Origin: Desulfovibrionales bacterium
GTDB taxonomy: Bacteria; Desulfobacterota; Desulfovibrionia; Desulfovibrionales; Desulfonatronaceae
Reading direction: 5' to 3'
Assembly: GCA_007693505.1 (NCBI GenBank)
Contig: REDL01000036.1
Span: forward strand, 1-64,000
Length of the DNA: 64,000 nucleotides
Shown here: positions 43,679 through 52,246 of the stretch, piece by piece
Position numbering within the stretch: position 1 is the stretch's first letter
Layout of the letters: each line of letters starts with the position of its first letter
Made by a program: the position numbers and the translations under genes
Notes under the pieces: model-generated
Told to the model about the DNA's origin: nothing
Database searches by the model: none
What the model saw: only the letters and a program-made list of their open reading frames with translations

Positions 43679-45280
43679 ATGCCTTTAGATACCAGAGACC
43701 TCAAGTTAAAAGTCTTATCCAGTATCAGCGAAATCATCGCCAACCTTCCTGACCTGGAAAACACCCTCATCGAGGTCTTGCGAATTCTCTCGGACACCTT
43801 GAGCATGAAGCGGGCCACGGTGACTCTGTTGGATCGCAAGACCGGTATGCTGTTTATCACCGCGTCCCACGGCATGAGCCAGGAGGAGATGCGCCGCGGT
43901 GTGTATCGTCTGGACGAAGGGGTCACCGGCAAGATCTTCCAGACCGGCAAGCCCTACGCCATTCCGGACATCCGCAAGGAACCCCTGTTTCTCAACAAGA
44001 CCCAGTCCCGGACCCTGGAAAAGCAGCACCTGACCTTCATCGGCGTTCCGATCATGCTCCAGGGACAGGCCATCGGGGTGTTGAACGTGGACCGGCTTTT
44101 CGAGGATCATGTTTCCTCCCAGGAAGACATCGAATTTCTCCAGGTCGTGGCCGTGCTGATTGCCCAGTTCATCAGCCTCAACGAGAAATTCCAGGAACTG
44201 CGGGCCGAAAACGCCTCCCTGCGCTACAAGGTCTTCAAAAATTCCGATGGACCGTATATCGTGGGGCGCAGCCTGGCCATGCAGGAGGTCCAACGCCAGA
44301 TCGAACGGGTCGCGCCAACAAAAGCCACGGTCCTGCTCCAGGGCGAATCAGGCACGGGAAAAACCTTGATCGGCCAGATCATCCACGATTTATCGGAGCG
44401 GAAAAACTACCCATTCATCAAGGTCAACTGCGCATCCATCCCGGAAAACCTGTTGGAGTCCGAACTGTTCGGCTTTGAAAAGGGGGCCTTTACCGGAGCC
44501 ATGGGCACCAAGCCGGGCAAATTTGAAGAGGCGGACAAGGGAACCATCTTTCTGGATGAAGTCGGCGAGCTGCCCCTGGGCCTCCAGGCCAAACTGCTCC
44601 GGTTCATCCAGGAAAAGGAGTTCGAGCGCCTGGGCAGCAACAAGACGCGCAAGGTCAACGTGCGTATCCTGGCCGCGACGAACAAGGATCTGGAAAAATT
44701 GTCCGACCAGGGTGCCTTTCGGCCGGATCTTTACTACCGGCTGAACGTCTTCCCCATCCATACCCCGGCCCTGCGGGAACGCAAGGAAGACATCGAGGGC
44801 CTGCTGATCCACTTCCTGCGCAAAGTCAGTCGGGAATACGACCGGGAGATCCACTTCTCCATGGAGGCTCTGGAGTTGCTCAAGAATTACGACTGGCCCG
44901 GAAATGTCCGGGAAATGGAAAACCTGATTGAGCGGCTGGTGATCCTCAGTGAGCTGGACCGCATCCAGCCGGAACTGATCCAGCCCTACCTCTCTCCCCG
45001 CATGGCCGCGGGAGGGGTGGAAACCCCGACTGGTTCTTCACCCAAAATGGAGCAGCCCGTTGCGACGGACAAGCCGGCTCTGCTCCGGGAAATGGAAAAA
45101 CGGGAGGTCATCGCGGCCCTGCGCCGCAATGATTGGATTCAGGCCCGGGCCGCCAAGGAACTGGGGCTGACTCAGCGCCAGATGGGCTACAAGGTCGCCA
45201 AATTTGCATTGGACGCCATGGTTTCGGTACAGCGGGTCAAGGCCAGAAAACGCAAGGCCGAACTGCGCACGGATGCCTGA
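43679..45280 (+). CDS. NifA-like sigma-54-dependent transcriptional activator
   Basis: A 533-residue activator: GAF sensor domain (about 15-165), AAA+ domain (about 195-430) with Walker A GESGTGKTL, the sigma-54 contact loop GAFTGA and Walker B GTIFLDEVGELP, and a C-terminal Fis-type helix-turn-helix (about 485-520; ARAAKELGLTQRQMGYKV) very like NifA. The linker between AAA+ and DNA-binding domains has no cysteine, unlike the oxygen-sensing NifA class. It may control nitrogen fixation or another sigma-54 regulon; no nif genes are in the window. No clear ribosome site precedes the ATG. Confidence 0.86.
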   Translation: MPLDTRDLKLKVLSSISEIIANLPDLENTLIEVLRILSDTLSMKRATVTLLDRKTGMLFITASHGMSQEEMRRGVYRLDEGVTGKIFQTGKPYAIPDIRKEPLFLNKTQSRTLEKQHLTFIGVPIMLQGQAIGVLNVDRLFEDHVSSQEDIEFLQVVAVLIAQFISLNEKFQELRAENASLRYKVFKNSDGPYIVGRSLAMQEVQRQIERVAPTKATVLLQGESGTGKTLIGQIIHDLSERKNYPFIKVNCASIPENLLESELFGFEKGAFTGAMGTKPGKFEEADKGTIFLDEVGELPLGLQAKLLRFIQEKEFERLGSNKTRKVNVRILAATNKDLEKLSDQGAFRPDLYYRLNVFPIHTPALRERKEDIEGLLIHFLRKVSREYDREIHFSMEALELLKNYDWPGNVREMENLIERLVILSELDRIQPELIQPYLSPRMAAGGVETPTGSSPKMEQPVATDKPALLREMEKREVIAALRRNDWIQARAAKELGLTQRQMGYKVAKFALDAMVSVQRVKARKRKAELRTDA

Positions 45281-45314
45281 GGATACCTGAAAAACTGAGA
45301 GTTCGCCCTCGCGC

Positions 45315-46100
45315 CTATTTGATCAACCTCCGCCGCATCGCCCGAACCGCCAGCCCGAAAAACACCCCACTGAAAAGCAAGAGATAGCCCAGACTGACCA
45401 GAGCTGAGCTCTCCATCCGGCCCATGACCGCCCACCTGGACAGTTCCACAAGATGGTACAGCGGAGAGGCCCAGGCAACAATCTGGGCCCAGACCGGCAG
45501 TCCGGCGACGGGAAAGAAGGTCCCGCTGAACAGAAAAAGCGGCGTGACGAACAGGAATATCGGCAGATTGAACATGTCGATGGTCGGGGTGATGCCGGTA
45601 AAGTACATGCCCACCGCCCCGAAAGCCATGCCGCCCAGGAAGGCCAACGGCAGAACCCAGAGCCCTTCCGGCAGGCGAACCAGCCCGAACAGAGCGATGA
45701 CCAACAGCATCAAGCCAGCGGCTAGAACCGACTTGGTCGCACCCCAGAGGATTTCCGCGGTGATGACCTCCTCCAGGGACAACGGCGTGGAGAGCATGGC
45801 ATCGAACGTCTTCTGATAGTACATGCGTACGAACGAGGCAAAAGTGGTCTCGTAAAAGGCATTGAACATGATCGCCGTGGCCAACAAGGCCGGGGCAATA
45901 AAGGCCACGTAGGTCAGTTCCTGGCCGGCGTACATCACGTCACCCACCAACCTGCTGAAACCGATCCCGAACGCCAGCAGGTAAAACAGCGGTTCCAGAA
46001 GCGGAACCAAAAAATTGACCTTCCAGATCCGCCGATAGACCACCAGGTTGCGCCGCCAGACCCGCAGCAACCGTGGTGAATACCTTCCAGCTCGGCTCAC
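45315..46100 (-). CDS. ABC-2 type permease (NodJ-like)
   Basis: A 261-residue membrane protein with six helices, of the NodJ/DrrB group of ABC-2 exporters (LEPLFYLLAFGIGFSRLVG, MYYQKTFDAMLSTPLSLEEV and the C-terminal LVELSRWAVMG). It works with the ATPase encoded just before it to export an unknown, probably hydrophobic or glycolipid, substrate. The GTG at 46100 overlaps the ATPase stop (GTGA); the longer open frame lies within the ATPase gene. It is convergent with the NifA-like gene. Confidence 0.87.
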   Translation of the reverse strand: MSRAGRYSPRLLRVWRRNLVVYRRIWKVNFLVPLLEPLFYLLAFGIGFSRLVGDVMYAGQELTYVAFIAPALLATAIMFNAFYETTFASFVRMYYQKTFDAMLSTPLSLEEVITAEILWGATKSVLAAGLMLLVIALFGLVRLPEGLWVLPLAFLGGMAFGAVGMYFTGITPTIDMFNLPIFLFVTPLFLFSGTFFPVAGLPVWAQIVAWASPLYHLVELSRWAVMGRMESSALVSLGYLLLFSGVFFGLAVRAMRRRLIK

Positions 46101-47029
46101 TCCCGCAACCCCCTTCCCGTCAAGCGCAGAAAAACGTCTTCCAAGGATCCCTGACGAAACGTGCAGGTCTGGTCGCAAAACGCTCCCCGCAGCTGATGTT
46201 CCAGATCCGGTCCCAGGGTATTGTAGATGATCAGCCGGTTTCCCAGATCGTCATGCTGCAGGTTCCGCGACCGGGTAAATTCCCGCAGCGCCTCTGAAGG
46301 CGTTTCCACCTCCACCACCGAATCCCCGGCATGCTCCCGGATCAGCGCCCGGGGCGTGCCTTCCACAAGGATTTTACCGTGGTCCACGATGATCAAGCGG
46401 TCGCAGAGCCAAGCCGCTTCCTCCATGTAGTGCGTGGTCAGAAGCATGGTCAGCCCCCGGCTCCGGAGTTCCTTGAGCTTGTCCCAGACCTGATGCCGCG
46501 ACTGCGGATCCAGTCCGGTGGTCGGCTCGTCCAGGATGACCAGTTCGGGGTCATTGATCAGGGCCCGGGCCAGCATCAGTCGTCGGGCCATCCCTCCGGA
46601 AAGATGTTCCACCTTGGCCTGCTTTTTGTGCTCCAGGGCAAAGTACTCCAGCAGTTCCCGGGACCGCTGCCCAGCGATCACCTTGGGCAGGGAAAAATAT
46701 CCGGCAAAGAGCAACAGGTTCTGCTCCACTGTCAGGTCCGGGTCCAGGGTATTCTCCTGCTGGCAGACTCCCAACCGGGAGCGAATCTCCCGCCAGCCTT
46801 GTTCGATGTTCAGCCCGAAAACCCGCATGCTTCCGGAAGTCAGCGGGGAAAAGCCGTAGATCATCCGAATCGCCGTTGTCTTCCCCGCCCCATTGGGCCC
46901 CAGGACTCCAAAAAACTCTCCCTTCTCCACGCGAAAGCTGAGATCGTCCACGGCCGTGAACGTCCCGAACCGCTTATGCAGATTGCGGGCCTCGATGATC
47001 GGTGTCATCGATCGTGTGTGATCAGTCAT
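46097..47029 (-). CDS. ABC exporter ATPase (NodI-like)
   Basis: A 310-residue ATPase with Walker A LGPNGAGKTT (about residues 42-51), signature LSGGMARRL, Walker B LVILDEPTTGLD, and a C-terminal extension with RQGSLEDVFLRLTGRGLRE typical of DrrA/NodI exporters. The ATG at 47029 overlaps the end of cas6 by eight bases; an alternative ATG seven codons later would avoid most of the overlap. With the NodJ-like permease it forms an export pair attached to the 3' end of the CRISPR operon. Confidence 0.9.
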   Translation of the reverse strand: MTDHTRSMTPIIEARNLHKRFGTFTAVDDLSFRVEKGEFFGVLGPNGAGKTTAIRMIYGFSPLTSGSMRVFGLNIEQGWREIRSRLGVCQQENTLDPDLTVEQNLLLFAGYFSLPKVIAGQRSRELLEYFALEHKKQAKVEHLSGGMARRLMLARALINDPELVILDEPTTGLDPQSRHQVWDKLKELRSRGLTMLLTTHYMEEAAWLCDRLIIVDHGKILVEGTPRALIREHAGDSVVEVETPSEALREFTRSRNLQHDDLGNRLIIYNTLGPDLEHQLRGAFCDQTCTFRQGSLEDVFLRLTGRGLRE

Positions 47030-48026
47030 TGTCTGGTTGTCCCGTGGAAAAATCATCGATGTTCGCGCCCTGTACCCTGATCCGCCCCAGCCCCATGGCC
47101 GCGCCCTTGCCCACGTGCACCAAAGATGCGCAGCGCAGCCATTGCCAGAGTTCCTGGGGCGCCTGGTCAATCACGGCGTGGCCAGCCAGCCCGCCCATGG
47201 GCACCTTTTTGCGCTGGCGATTGGAATAACGATTCCAATCCTTCCAGGTAAGGTCTGTTTTGGCCGACGGCCCCATTGTCGCGAAATGTTCCTTGAGAAG
47301 CATCCAGCGTTCCCGCCCCAACGGCGCCATGGCATCAAAAATCACGGACAGCATTTCCAGCTTCTGGGCCAGGGAGGCGAGCAAAGCAGCCCAGTCCATG
47401 GCCGTCAGATAGCTGCCCCGCACCCGCAGCCGCAAAGGGGGATTCACCGTCACGGCCCAGGGCAGGGACGGGGCCGGCTTCAGATAGTGCTTCAGGGTCA
47501 AACCGCCCTGGATGTGTCGATAACTCTCCGCCTCGGGCAGATCAACCCAGCCCTGGCCCGGCCGCTCCTCTTTCCAGCCCCGGGCCGCAAAACCGACTCG
47601 CTCCCGTCCCAGGCCGGTCCGGCCGGCCTCCTGGATGGTTTTCCAGAGCAGGGGCGCGGTGCGCACCGCCTTGCCGACCAGAGTGATGGTCAGATGCTGA
47701 CAGCCCCTGCCATCTGTCTCCGAAACCGTCTCGGGCAGCAGGATGTACGGTCGCGGCGCGTCCCGGAAACCCGGCAGCTCGCTTTGCAGCTCGTAGAGCA
47801 CGAAATACGGGCACTGCTCCCGGATCAGACAGCTTGGACAAGCACGCCTGGGCCCAAAGGGGCAGCACAGCCGTTGCATCTGCCAGCCCAGGATCCCGCG
47901 CCAGCTGGAGCCGAGGTAGTCCGGCAGCAGTTCCGGATCGTCCACGGAGTACTCCATGCGCAGCCGCAGGAGGGGCAGGTCGCCGAACAGGGTCGCGGGG
48001 GAGAGGTTGTCTTGGAAGGTATGCAT
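47022..48026 (-). CDS. cas6: CRISPR pre-crRNA endoribonuclease Cas6
   Basis: A 334-residue RAMP-fold protein of the Cas6 family. It has an N-terminal cysteine-rich segment (LCCPFGPRRACPSCLIREQC, about 50-69) characteristic of this Cas6 branch, and the C-terminal glycine-rich RNA-binding loop GKGAAMGLGRIRV. It should cut CRISPR transcripts to make crRNAs for the Cmr complex. The start ATG at 48026 lies downstream of a 211-bp gap containing a palindromic mobile repeat, which sets cas6 apart from csx1. It overlaps the ABC ATPase gene by eight bases. Confidence 0.87.
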   Translation of the reverse strand: MHTFQDNLSPATLFGDLPLLRLRMEYSVDDPELLPDYLGSSWRGILGWQMQRLCCPFGPRRACPSCLIREQCPYFVLYELQSELPGFRDAPRPYILLPETVSETDGRGCQHLTITLVGKAVRTAPLLWKTIQEAGRTGLGRERVGFAARGWKEERPGQGWVDLPEAESYRHIQGGLTLKHYLKPAPSLPWAVTVNPPLRLRVRGSYLTAMDWAALLASLAQKLEMLSVIFDAMAPLGRERWMLLKEHFATMGPSAKTDLTWKDWNRYSNRQRKKVPMGGLAGHAVIDQAPQELWQWLRCASLVHVGKGAAMGLGRIRVQGANIDDFSTGQPDND

Positions 48027-48098
48027 GGCGGTATGGCGAACCTTACAGATAGCGTGTTGATAAATTGGAAAAAATCCGGAAGACAAGCCCCCAGGACG

Positions 48099-48203
48099 CA
48101 ACCCCTTTGAGGTTGACGGAGCCCCCCCCTAGTTCCCAGAGTAGCGTCAGCAACTGCGCTATGCCGCTACTCTGGGCTATCGGACGGAATCCCGTTGGGA
48201 TTC
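48099..48203 (-). mobile_element. Solitary palindromic element between csx1 and cas6
   Basis: Three hairpins in order: CAACCCC/GAGGTTG (48099-48115), CCCAGAGTAGCG...CGCTACTCTGGG (48135-48176) and GAATCCCGTTGGGATTC (48187-48203). The order matches the right-hand end of the IS200-like element at 59747-59847, so it is a solo end or miniature derivative of that family. It lies 34 bases beyond the csx1 stop and about 70 bases ahead of the cas6 start. Confidence 0.75.
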
Positions 48204-48237
48204 CCGGAGAAAGAAAACAGTCCGACACGCTGAACCA

Positions 48238-49569
48238 TTATACCCTGTTCCCCTGTTGGTCGTCCGTGCCCGAGCCGTGATCGCTCAACAGGCCGGACCG
48301 GCTGATTGCCGCGAACACGGCTTCCAGTTCCGCGAGGATATGGTTACCCCTGCTCTTGATATTTTCAAAGTCCGCGACCCTGGAAGTCCAGGCATGGTCA
48401 AACCCGTTGCGGAAATTACTCAAGTCCTCCATCACCCCCCTGATCCGCCCCACGACGTGAAGCCGTTCCAGTTCTTCGTAAAGTGGGGTCAGCTTGTTCA
48501 CCCGCACCTGATTCTCTGGTGAAAACGTCCACTCTTCCCGCGGCCAGTGCATCATCTGGATGAACACGTCGCCATATCGAGCACGGCGCTTGCGACCCTC
48601 GGAATTGGTCATTCGCAATTCCTTTCGGGGGATCAAGGCCAGTGAACCGATGGACTCCCGCATGACCGTGAAGGCCTGCATGTACAGCCGATGCTCAAGG
48701 AGCAGGCGGGCGATGGCCAATTGCACCTGGAAATAGTCGGCGTCGTAGTGGCCGGAAACAGGTGTTTGCGTGGATAACGAGGCAAACTTGTCCACCACCA
48801 GCCCGAGCAACAGCTTACCAGAGACGGATGCCCCGTCCCGGCGTTGCTCGACCTGGGCCAGGGCCCTGTTGGCCCGCTCGGCCACGGTGTTCACTTCCAC
48901 GTTGCGCACGGCATTGGTCAGTTCTTCGAGGGCCATAACCAGTGCCTTGTCGTTCAACTCCCCGGCCTGAAAACCGGAGGACTGGTCAGCCACCTCGGCC
49001 AACTTCCGGGCGTCCGCGTCTTCCACCAATCGAGATACGGCCTCGGCCCACTCGTTGACCACGTAGAAATCCTTCATGTCGATGATTGGAGGACGCGCAT
49101 TATCCATCTCAAAAGCCCCGTAATATACAGCCTCCAAATGGATTTTTCGCGCACGTTGCAGGAAATTGATCGCCGCGGAAAAGACGATTGCCGTCGATCT
49201 GAAGCCATGAGTCAGATCAACGGTCAGTCTGTCTTCGTGCTCGATGCAAGCCAGTAATTTCTCAAAAAGATCCCACTGTCCCCGTGAACCAAGGTCGTCA
49301 TCTATCAAAAGCGCCTCAGGGAAAACATGCAGATGCTCCATTTCCCGTTGCACTTTTTGGAAGTGATCCGCCTTGGATTGCTTGGTGCAAAGGATAAGGA
49401 CAAGATCAAAGGACTTACCACTCAGCAGCTCCATTTCCGCGACCTGGACGAAACGGGTTTCTGAAGACTCCCTGCCGTCAAGCATGTACCTTGTCGGCCG
49501 GTAGTCGTAACATTTCCTCTCCTTATCATAGCCGCCTCGACCAAGAAACGACATGTACACGTTGCGCAT
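48238..49569 (-). CDS. csx1: Csx1-family CARF-HEPN ribonuclease (DxTHG type)
   Basis: A 443-residue type III accessory protein. The CARF half contains the hallmark DLTHG (residues about 118-122) of the Cas_DxTHG/TM1812 group, and the C-terminal HEPN domain has RNGFDH (Arg387 to His392), the R-x4-H ribonuclease motif. Cyclic oligoadenylate made by Cmr2 should bind the CARF part and switch on RNA cleavage. The ATG at 49569 follows the csx20 stop by 16 bases. It is intact by length and motifs. Confidence 0.9.
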   Translation of the reverse strand: MRNVYMSFLGRGGYDKERKCYDYRPTRYMLDGRESSETRFVQVAEMELLSGKSFDLVLILCTKQSKADHFQKVQREMEHLHVFPEALLIDDDLGSRGQWDLFEKLLACIEHEDRLTVDLTHGFRSTAIVFSAAINFLQRARKIHLEAVYYGAFEMDNARPPIIDMKDFYVVNEWAEAVSRLVEDADARKLAEVADQSSGFQAGELNDKALVMALEELTNAVRNVEVNTVAERANRALAQVEQRRDGASVSGKLLLGLVVDKFASLSTQTPVSGHYDADYFQVQLAIARLLLEHRLYMQAFTVMRESIGSLALIPRKELRMTNSEGRKRRARYGDVFIQMMHWPREEWTFSPENQVRVNKLTPLYEELERLHVVGRIRGVMEDLSNFRNGFDHAWTSRVADFENIKSRGNHILAELEAVFAAISRSGLLSDHGSGTDDQQGNRV

Positions 49570-49585
49570 GACCACTCCCTTCCAG

Positions 49586-49978
49586 TTATTTCCCGTATTC
49601 CCGAAACCGCACATGCCGGAAATGATGGACCAGCTTCACGGTCCCATTTGGCTGGTGCAGTTCCTCGGCCTGCCTGCGGGTGGTGGAATAGACCGGGCGC
49701 AGGCCGTTGTCCCGGGCGTAGCGAACCATCAGCCAGCAGGCCCCGAAGTCGCCCTGGATGAGTACGAAGTCCCCAGGCCGGGCGTTTCCGGCCAGCCACT
49801 GGCGGATCGGGGCCAGAAAATCAAAAAGCCCTTCGGATTCAGGTGGCAGGTTGGACCACAACCCGCGTAAGGCCTCGGGCGGTTCGACAACCTCGCCGGC
49901 CTCCAGGCTGGCCCGGGCGTCGGCGCGTTGTTCCGGGGTCAGGGCGTGGTTGAAGAGGAGGAAGAGGTTTGGGAGCAT
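49586..49978 (-). CDS. csx20: Csx20-like protein (predicted cyclic-oligoadenylate ring nuclease)
   Basis: A 130-residue protein beginning MLPNLFLLFNHALTPEQRAD, the N terminus typical of Csx20 (LFLLF-H-LT-EQ-DA). Csx20 proteins have a minimal CARF-like fold and are predicted to degrade cyclic oligoadenylate, switching off Csx1-type effectors. It lies directly before csx1 in the same operon. The upstream frame is open for 16 more codons that overlap the spacer; the ATG at 49978 matches the family start although its ribosome site is weak. Confidence 0.8.
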   Translation of the reverse strand: MLPNLFLLFNHALTPEQRADARASLEAGEVVEPPEALRGLWSNLPPESEGLFDFLAPIRQWLAGNARPGDFVLIQGDFGACWLMVRYARDNGLRPVYSTTRRQAEELHQPNGTVKLVHHFRHVRFREYGK

Positions 49979-49997
49979 CAAATCACTGAACCACGGG

Positions 49998-50426
49998 TTA
50001 CTGCACGGTGGTGCTTCCAGGCGCAAGCGTCAGCCCTTTGCCGGGGATGACCGTTCCCGTAAAGCGGATAAAAGACATATCACCAGATTCCATGGAGCGG
50101 ACGATCATGATCATGCCTTTTTTCAACTCCTCAAAATAGAAAAAGTTGGAAAGATGGGGGCCAATGAAGAATGCGCCGTGAAGAAAAGGAAATCCTTGGA
50201 GCTGAATCATGACCAATTTCATCATTTGCTGATCCTTGCTGATGAAATCATCGCAGGCTTTACGGATTATTTTCTTGAGCATAGGTTTTTTGACAGCCTT
50301 GCCATGCTGAATAAATGCTCTGTCTTCGGCCATGTTGTCAAAAAAGTACTTCCCTATTGCCGGCAAATGATCCTCATGCACCAGCAGCTCCCGCAGATTG
50401 TCAATATGTTCCTTGAATTCGGTCAT
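49998..50426 (-). CDS. Unassigned small protein in the cmr operon (142 aa)
   Basis: I do not recognise this protein. It overlaps the end of cmr6 by four bases (ATGA) and lies 19 bases before csx20. The N-terminal 65 residues look helical and charged (MTEFKEHIDNLRELLVHEDH), the centre has LVMIQLQGFPFLHGAFFIGP, and the C-terminal 40 residues are beta-like with RFTGTVIPGKGLTLAPG. No membrane segment or nuclease motif is evident. Its coupling to Cmr6 suggests a complex partner or regulator specific to this type III-B system. Confidence 0.72.
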   Translation of the reverse strand: MTEFKEHIDNLRELLVHEDHLPAIGKYFFDNMAEDRAFIQHGKAVKKPMLKKIIRKACDDFISKDQQMMKLVMIQLQGFPFLHGAFFIGPHLSNFFYFEELKKGMIMIVRSMESGDMSFIRFTGTVIPGKGLTLAPGSTTVQ

Positions 50427-51865
50427 GATACTTCCACTCCTGATTCAACGCAGAGTTCCGTGAGCTTCACAGCCCAGGCTTTCTGGTCCTTGACCGCGGA
50501 TTTAAATTTTTTCTTGTTCGTCTGCGCCAACTCCAAAAGGGCCTGGCAGCACTGCTTGCGGGTCTCGGCGTCACCCCTGGCCCGAATGGCCCCCAGCAGG
50601 CTGTCGATCTGCCCGGCCAGGGCGTCCGGACGCGGCAGGGCGCTCTTGAAGGCGGCCACGTCCTCCTGGCGCTGGGCATCGGGGTCTTTTTCGGGTGGTG
50701 CGATGGAGCGGGAGGGGGGCGGCGTATGGTTCTCATTTGCAAGGGCGGGTTGCCCTTTTGAAGAGTTCCCTGAAGCGTCTTGCTGATTGTGTGAACCAGT
50801 TCCGAACCGGCCGTGCCCAATGGCTGTTTTGGCCCCCAGCCCGTGTTCGTTCAAAGCCGAGCGCAAAGCAGCCTCAAATTCCTTTTCCATTTCCTGTGCT
50901 GCTGGCGATAGCAAGGCCCGAAACACAAAAAGGAGGGGCTTGCCCTTGTCATCATGGGTATCAACGGCCCAGAACTTTTGCGGGTTGAGCTGCTGATCCT
51001 CGGTTGGGCCCCGGCCAGCCTTGCTGTTCAAGTACTCAGGGTAATGGCAGTTCATGATTTCGGCCTTGAGCCTGGGCATGGTTTGCGGCCAGGCATCCAT
51101 AAAAATTACATTCCCCCTGCAGGCTTCTTGCTCCTTTCCCACAACGCCGCACCCAAAGAGATTGCGTGCCGTATCGGGCAACAGGCCGCCGACAACAGCC
51201 TGCCAAAACTGCTTTGCCTTTTCCAGGCCTTGCAGTTCATTAAGCCTGTTTACCAGAAAGGCCAGACGCACCACGCCTTTAAGGGAGGAAGCGGGTATAA
51301 ATGGGATACCCAGGTTCCAGTCAAACTTGAAGCCTTTTTCGGTCGGATGTTCTCCACCCAGGCCGATCACCAGAGAACTCGCAAGAGCGGCTTCAATTCT
51401 GATCTCGGTGAACCCGAGCTGCTGGTATGTCGATGTGACCGCGTCGAGCCTGGCATTTTTCTCGGCAAGCAACTGCGCTGCCGTCCCACGTTCCCAACTG
51501 TTTTTTACCTGCTGACTTTTGAGCTGGGCATTGTATTTACCATTCTTTTCATCGGGAAATGGGCGCAAGTAGCTATTATCACCATTGAATAATGATATCG
51601 AGACCGAAAGGTTGTCCAGATGAACATTTGGCTTGCAATAATCAAACTTTTTAGCAACGGTGGTCTGATCATCAGTAGGGCAAGTTAGGTCTTTGGTCCT
51701 ATCCCTATCCCATCTACCCGGATTTTTCAGCCTTGAATGATCAGCTACATACAACCATTTGTTGAAATACAGACCGTAGTTGAAATTGCCATTCGGAATT
51801 TCACCGATGATCCTATTCACATCCAGGGACACATGGCGAGTTGCGGGTGTCATTTCATATTCCAT
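50423..51865 (-). CDS. cmr6: Type III-B effector subunit Cmr6 with C-terminal extension
   Basis: Cmr6 is a Cas7-like RAMP subunit at the 3' end of the crRNA in the Cmr complex. The RAMP signatures are ASSLVIGLGGEHPTEKGFKF, GIPFIPASSLKGVVRLAFL and GLGAKTAIGHGRFG. At 480 residues it is longer than usual: after a Pro/Ser-rich linker (about 355-385), an extra helical domain of about 95 residues ends the protein. The ATG has AGGAGGG upstream. It follows cmr5 by nine bases and overlaps the 142-aa gene. Confidence 0.92.
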   Translation of the reverse strand: MEYEMTPATRHVSLDVNRIIGEIPNGNFNYGLYFNKWLYVADHSRLKNPGRWDRDRTKDLTCPTDDQTTVAKKFDYCKPNVHLDNLSVSISLFNGDNSYLRPFPDEKNGKYNAQLKSQQVKNSWERGTAAQLLAEKNARLDAVTSTYQQLGFTEIRIEAALASSLVIGLGGEHPTEKGFKFDWNLGIPFIPASSLKGVVRLAFLVNRLNELQGLEKAKQFWQAVVGGLLPDTARNLFGCGVVGKEQEACRGNVIFMDAWPQTMPRLKAEIMNCHYPEYLNSKAGRGPTEDQQLNPQKFWAVDTHDDKGKPLLFVFRALLSPAAQEMEKEFEAALRSALNEHGLGAKTAIGHGRFGTGSHNQQDASGNSSKGQPALANENHTPPPSRSIAPPEKDPDAQRQEDVAAFKSALPRPDALAGQIDSLLGAIRARGDAETRKQCCQALLELAQTNKKKFKSAVKDQKAWAVKLTELCVESGVEVS

Positions 51866-51874
51866 CTCGCCCTC

Positions 51875-52231
51875 CTAGAACAAATCAGAGTTTGCATACC
51901 GTTTAAGCCACTCCAGCATCTTAAGGGTTTCACTTTGGGCCCTCAGATAATCCTGCTGTGAGAGTTGTGAAATCCCATGAACAGCCTGCCTATCGTTAGT
52001 GCTTTGCAAGATTTTTTCCTTACCCAGCCATTTAATGATTATTGAGAAACCGGCTTTGTGCTCATCTTTTCCCTTGGCCAGCAAAAAAGCCAAGGCTTGG
52101 CCCAGGCCATTCTGAAGAATCAAGGACGGAAGGCCTGCCGAGAATTTCGCGAACTTTTCCCGGTCGCAACCCAGGGACAAGAGTTCTTCAAGGGCATACC
52201 CCGAACGTTGTTGGGCTTTGGTCGTATTCAT
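51875..52231 (-). CDS. cmr5: Type III-B effector small subunit Cmr5
   Basis: A 118-residue all-helical protein matching Cmr5 by length, gene order and segments such as RSGYALEELLSLG, LPSLILQNGLGQALAFLLAKG and LSQQDYLRAQSETLKMLEWL. Cmr5 copies stack along the minor filament opposite the Cmr4 backbone and help hold target RNA. Fifteen bases separate it from cmr4 and nine from cmr6. Confidence 0.92.
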   Translation of the reverse strand: MNTTKAQQRSGYALEELLSLGCDREKFAKFSAGLPSLILQNGLGQALAFLLAKGKDEHKAGFSIIIKWLGKEKILQSTNDRQAVHGISQLSQQDYLRAQSETLKMLEWLKRYANSDLF

Positions 52232-52246
52232 TGTTTGCTTTCCCCC

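Noticed and set aside
47037-48110. 357-aa plus-strand frame
   Set aside because: It is the antisense shadow of cas6, with Gly/Gln/His-rich composition.
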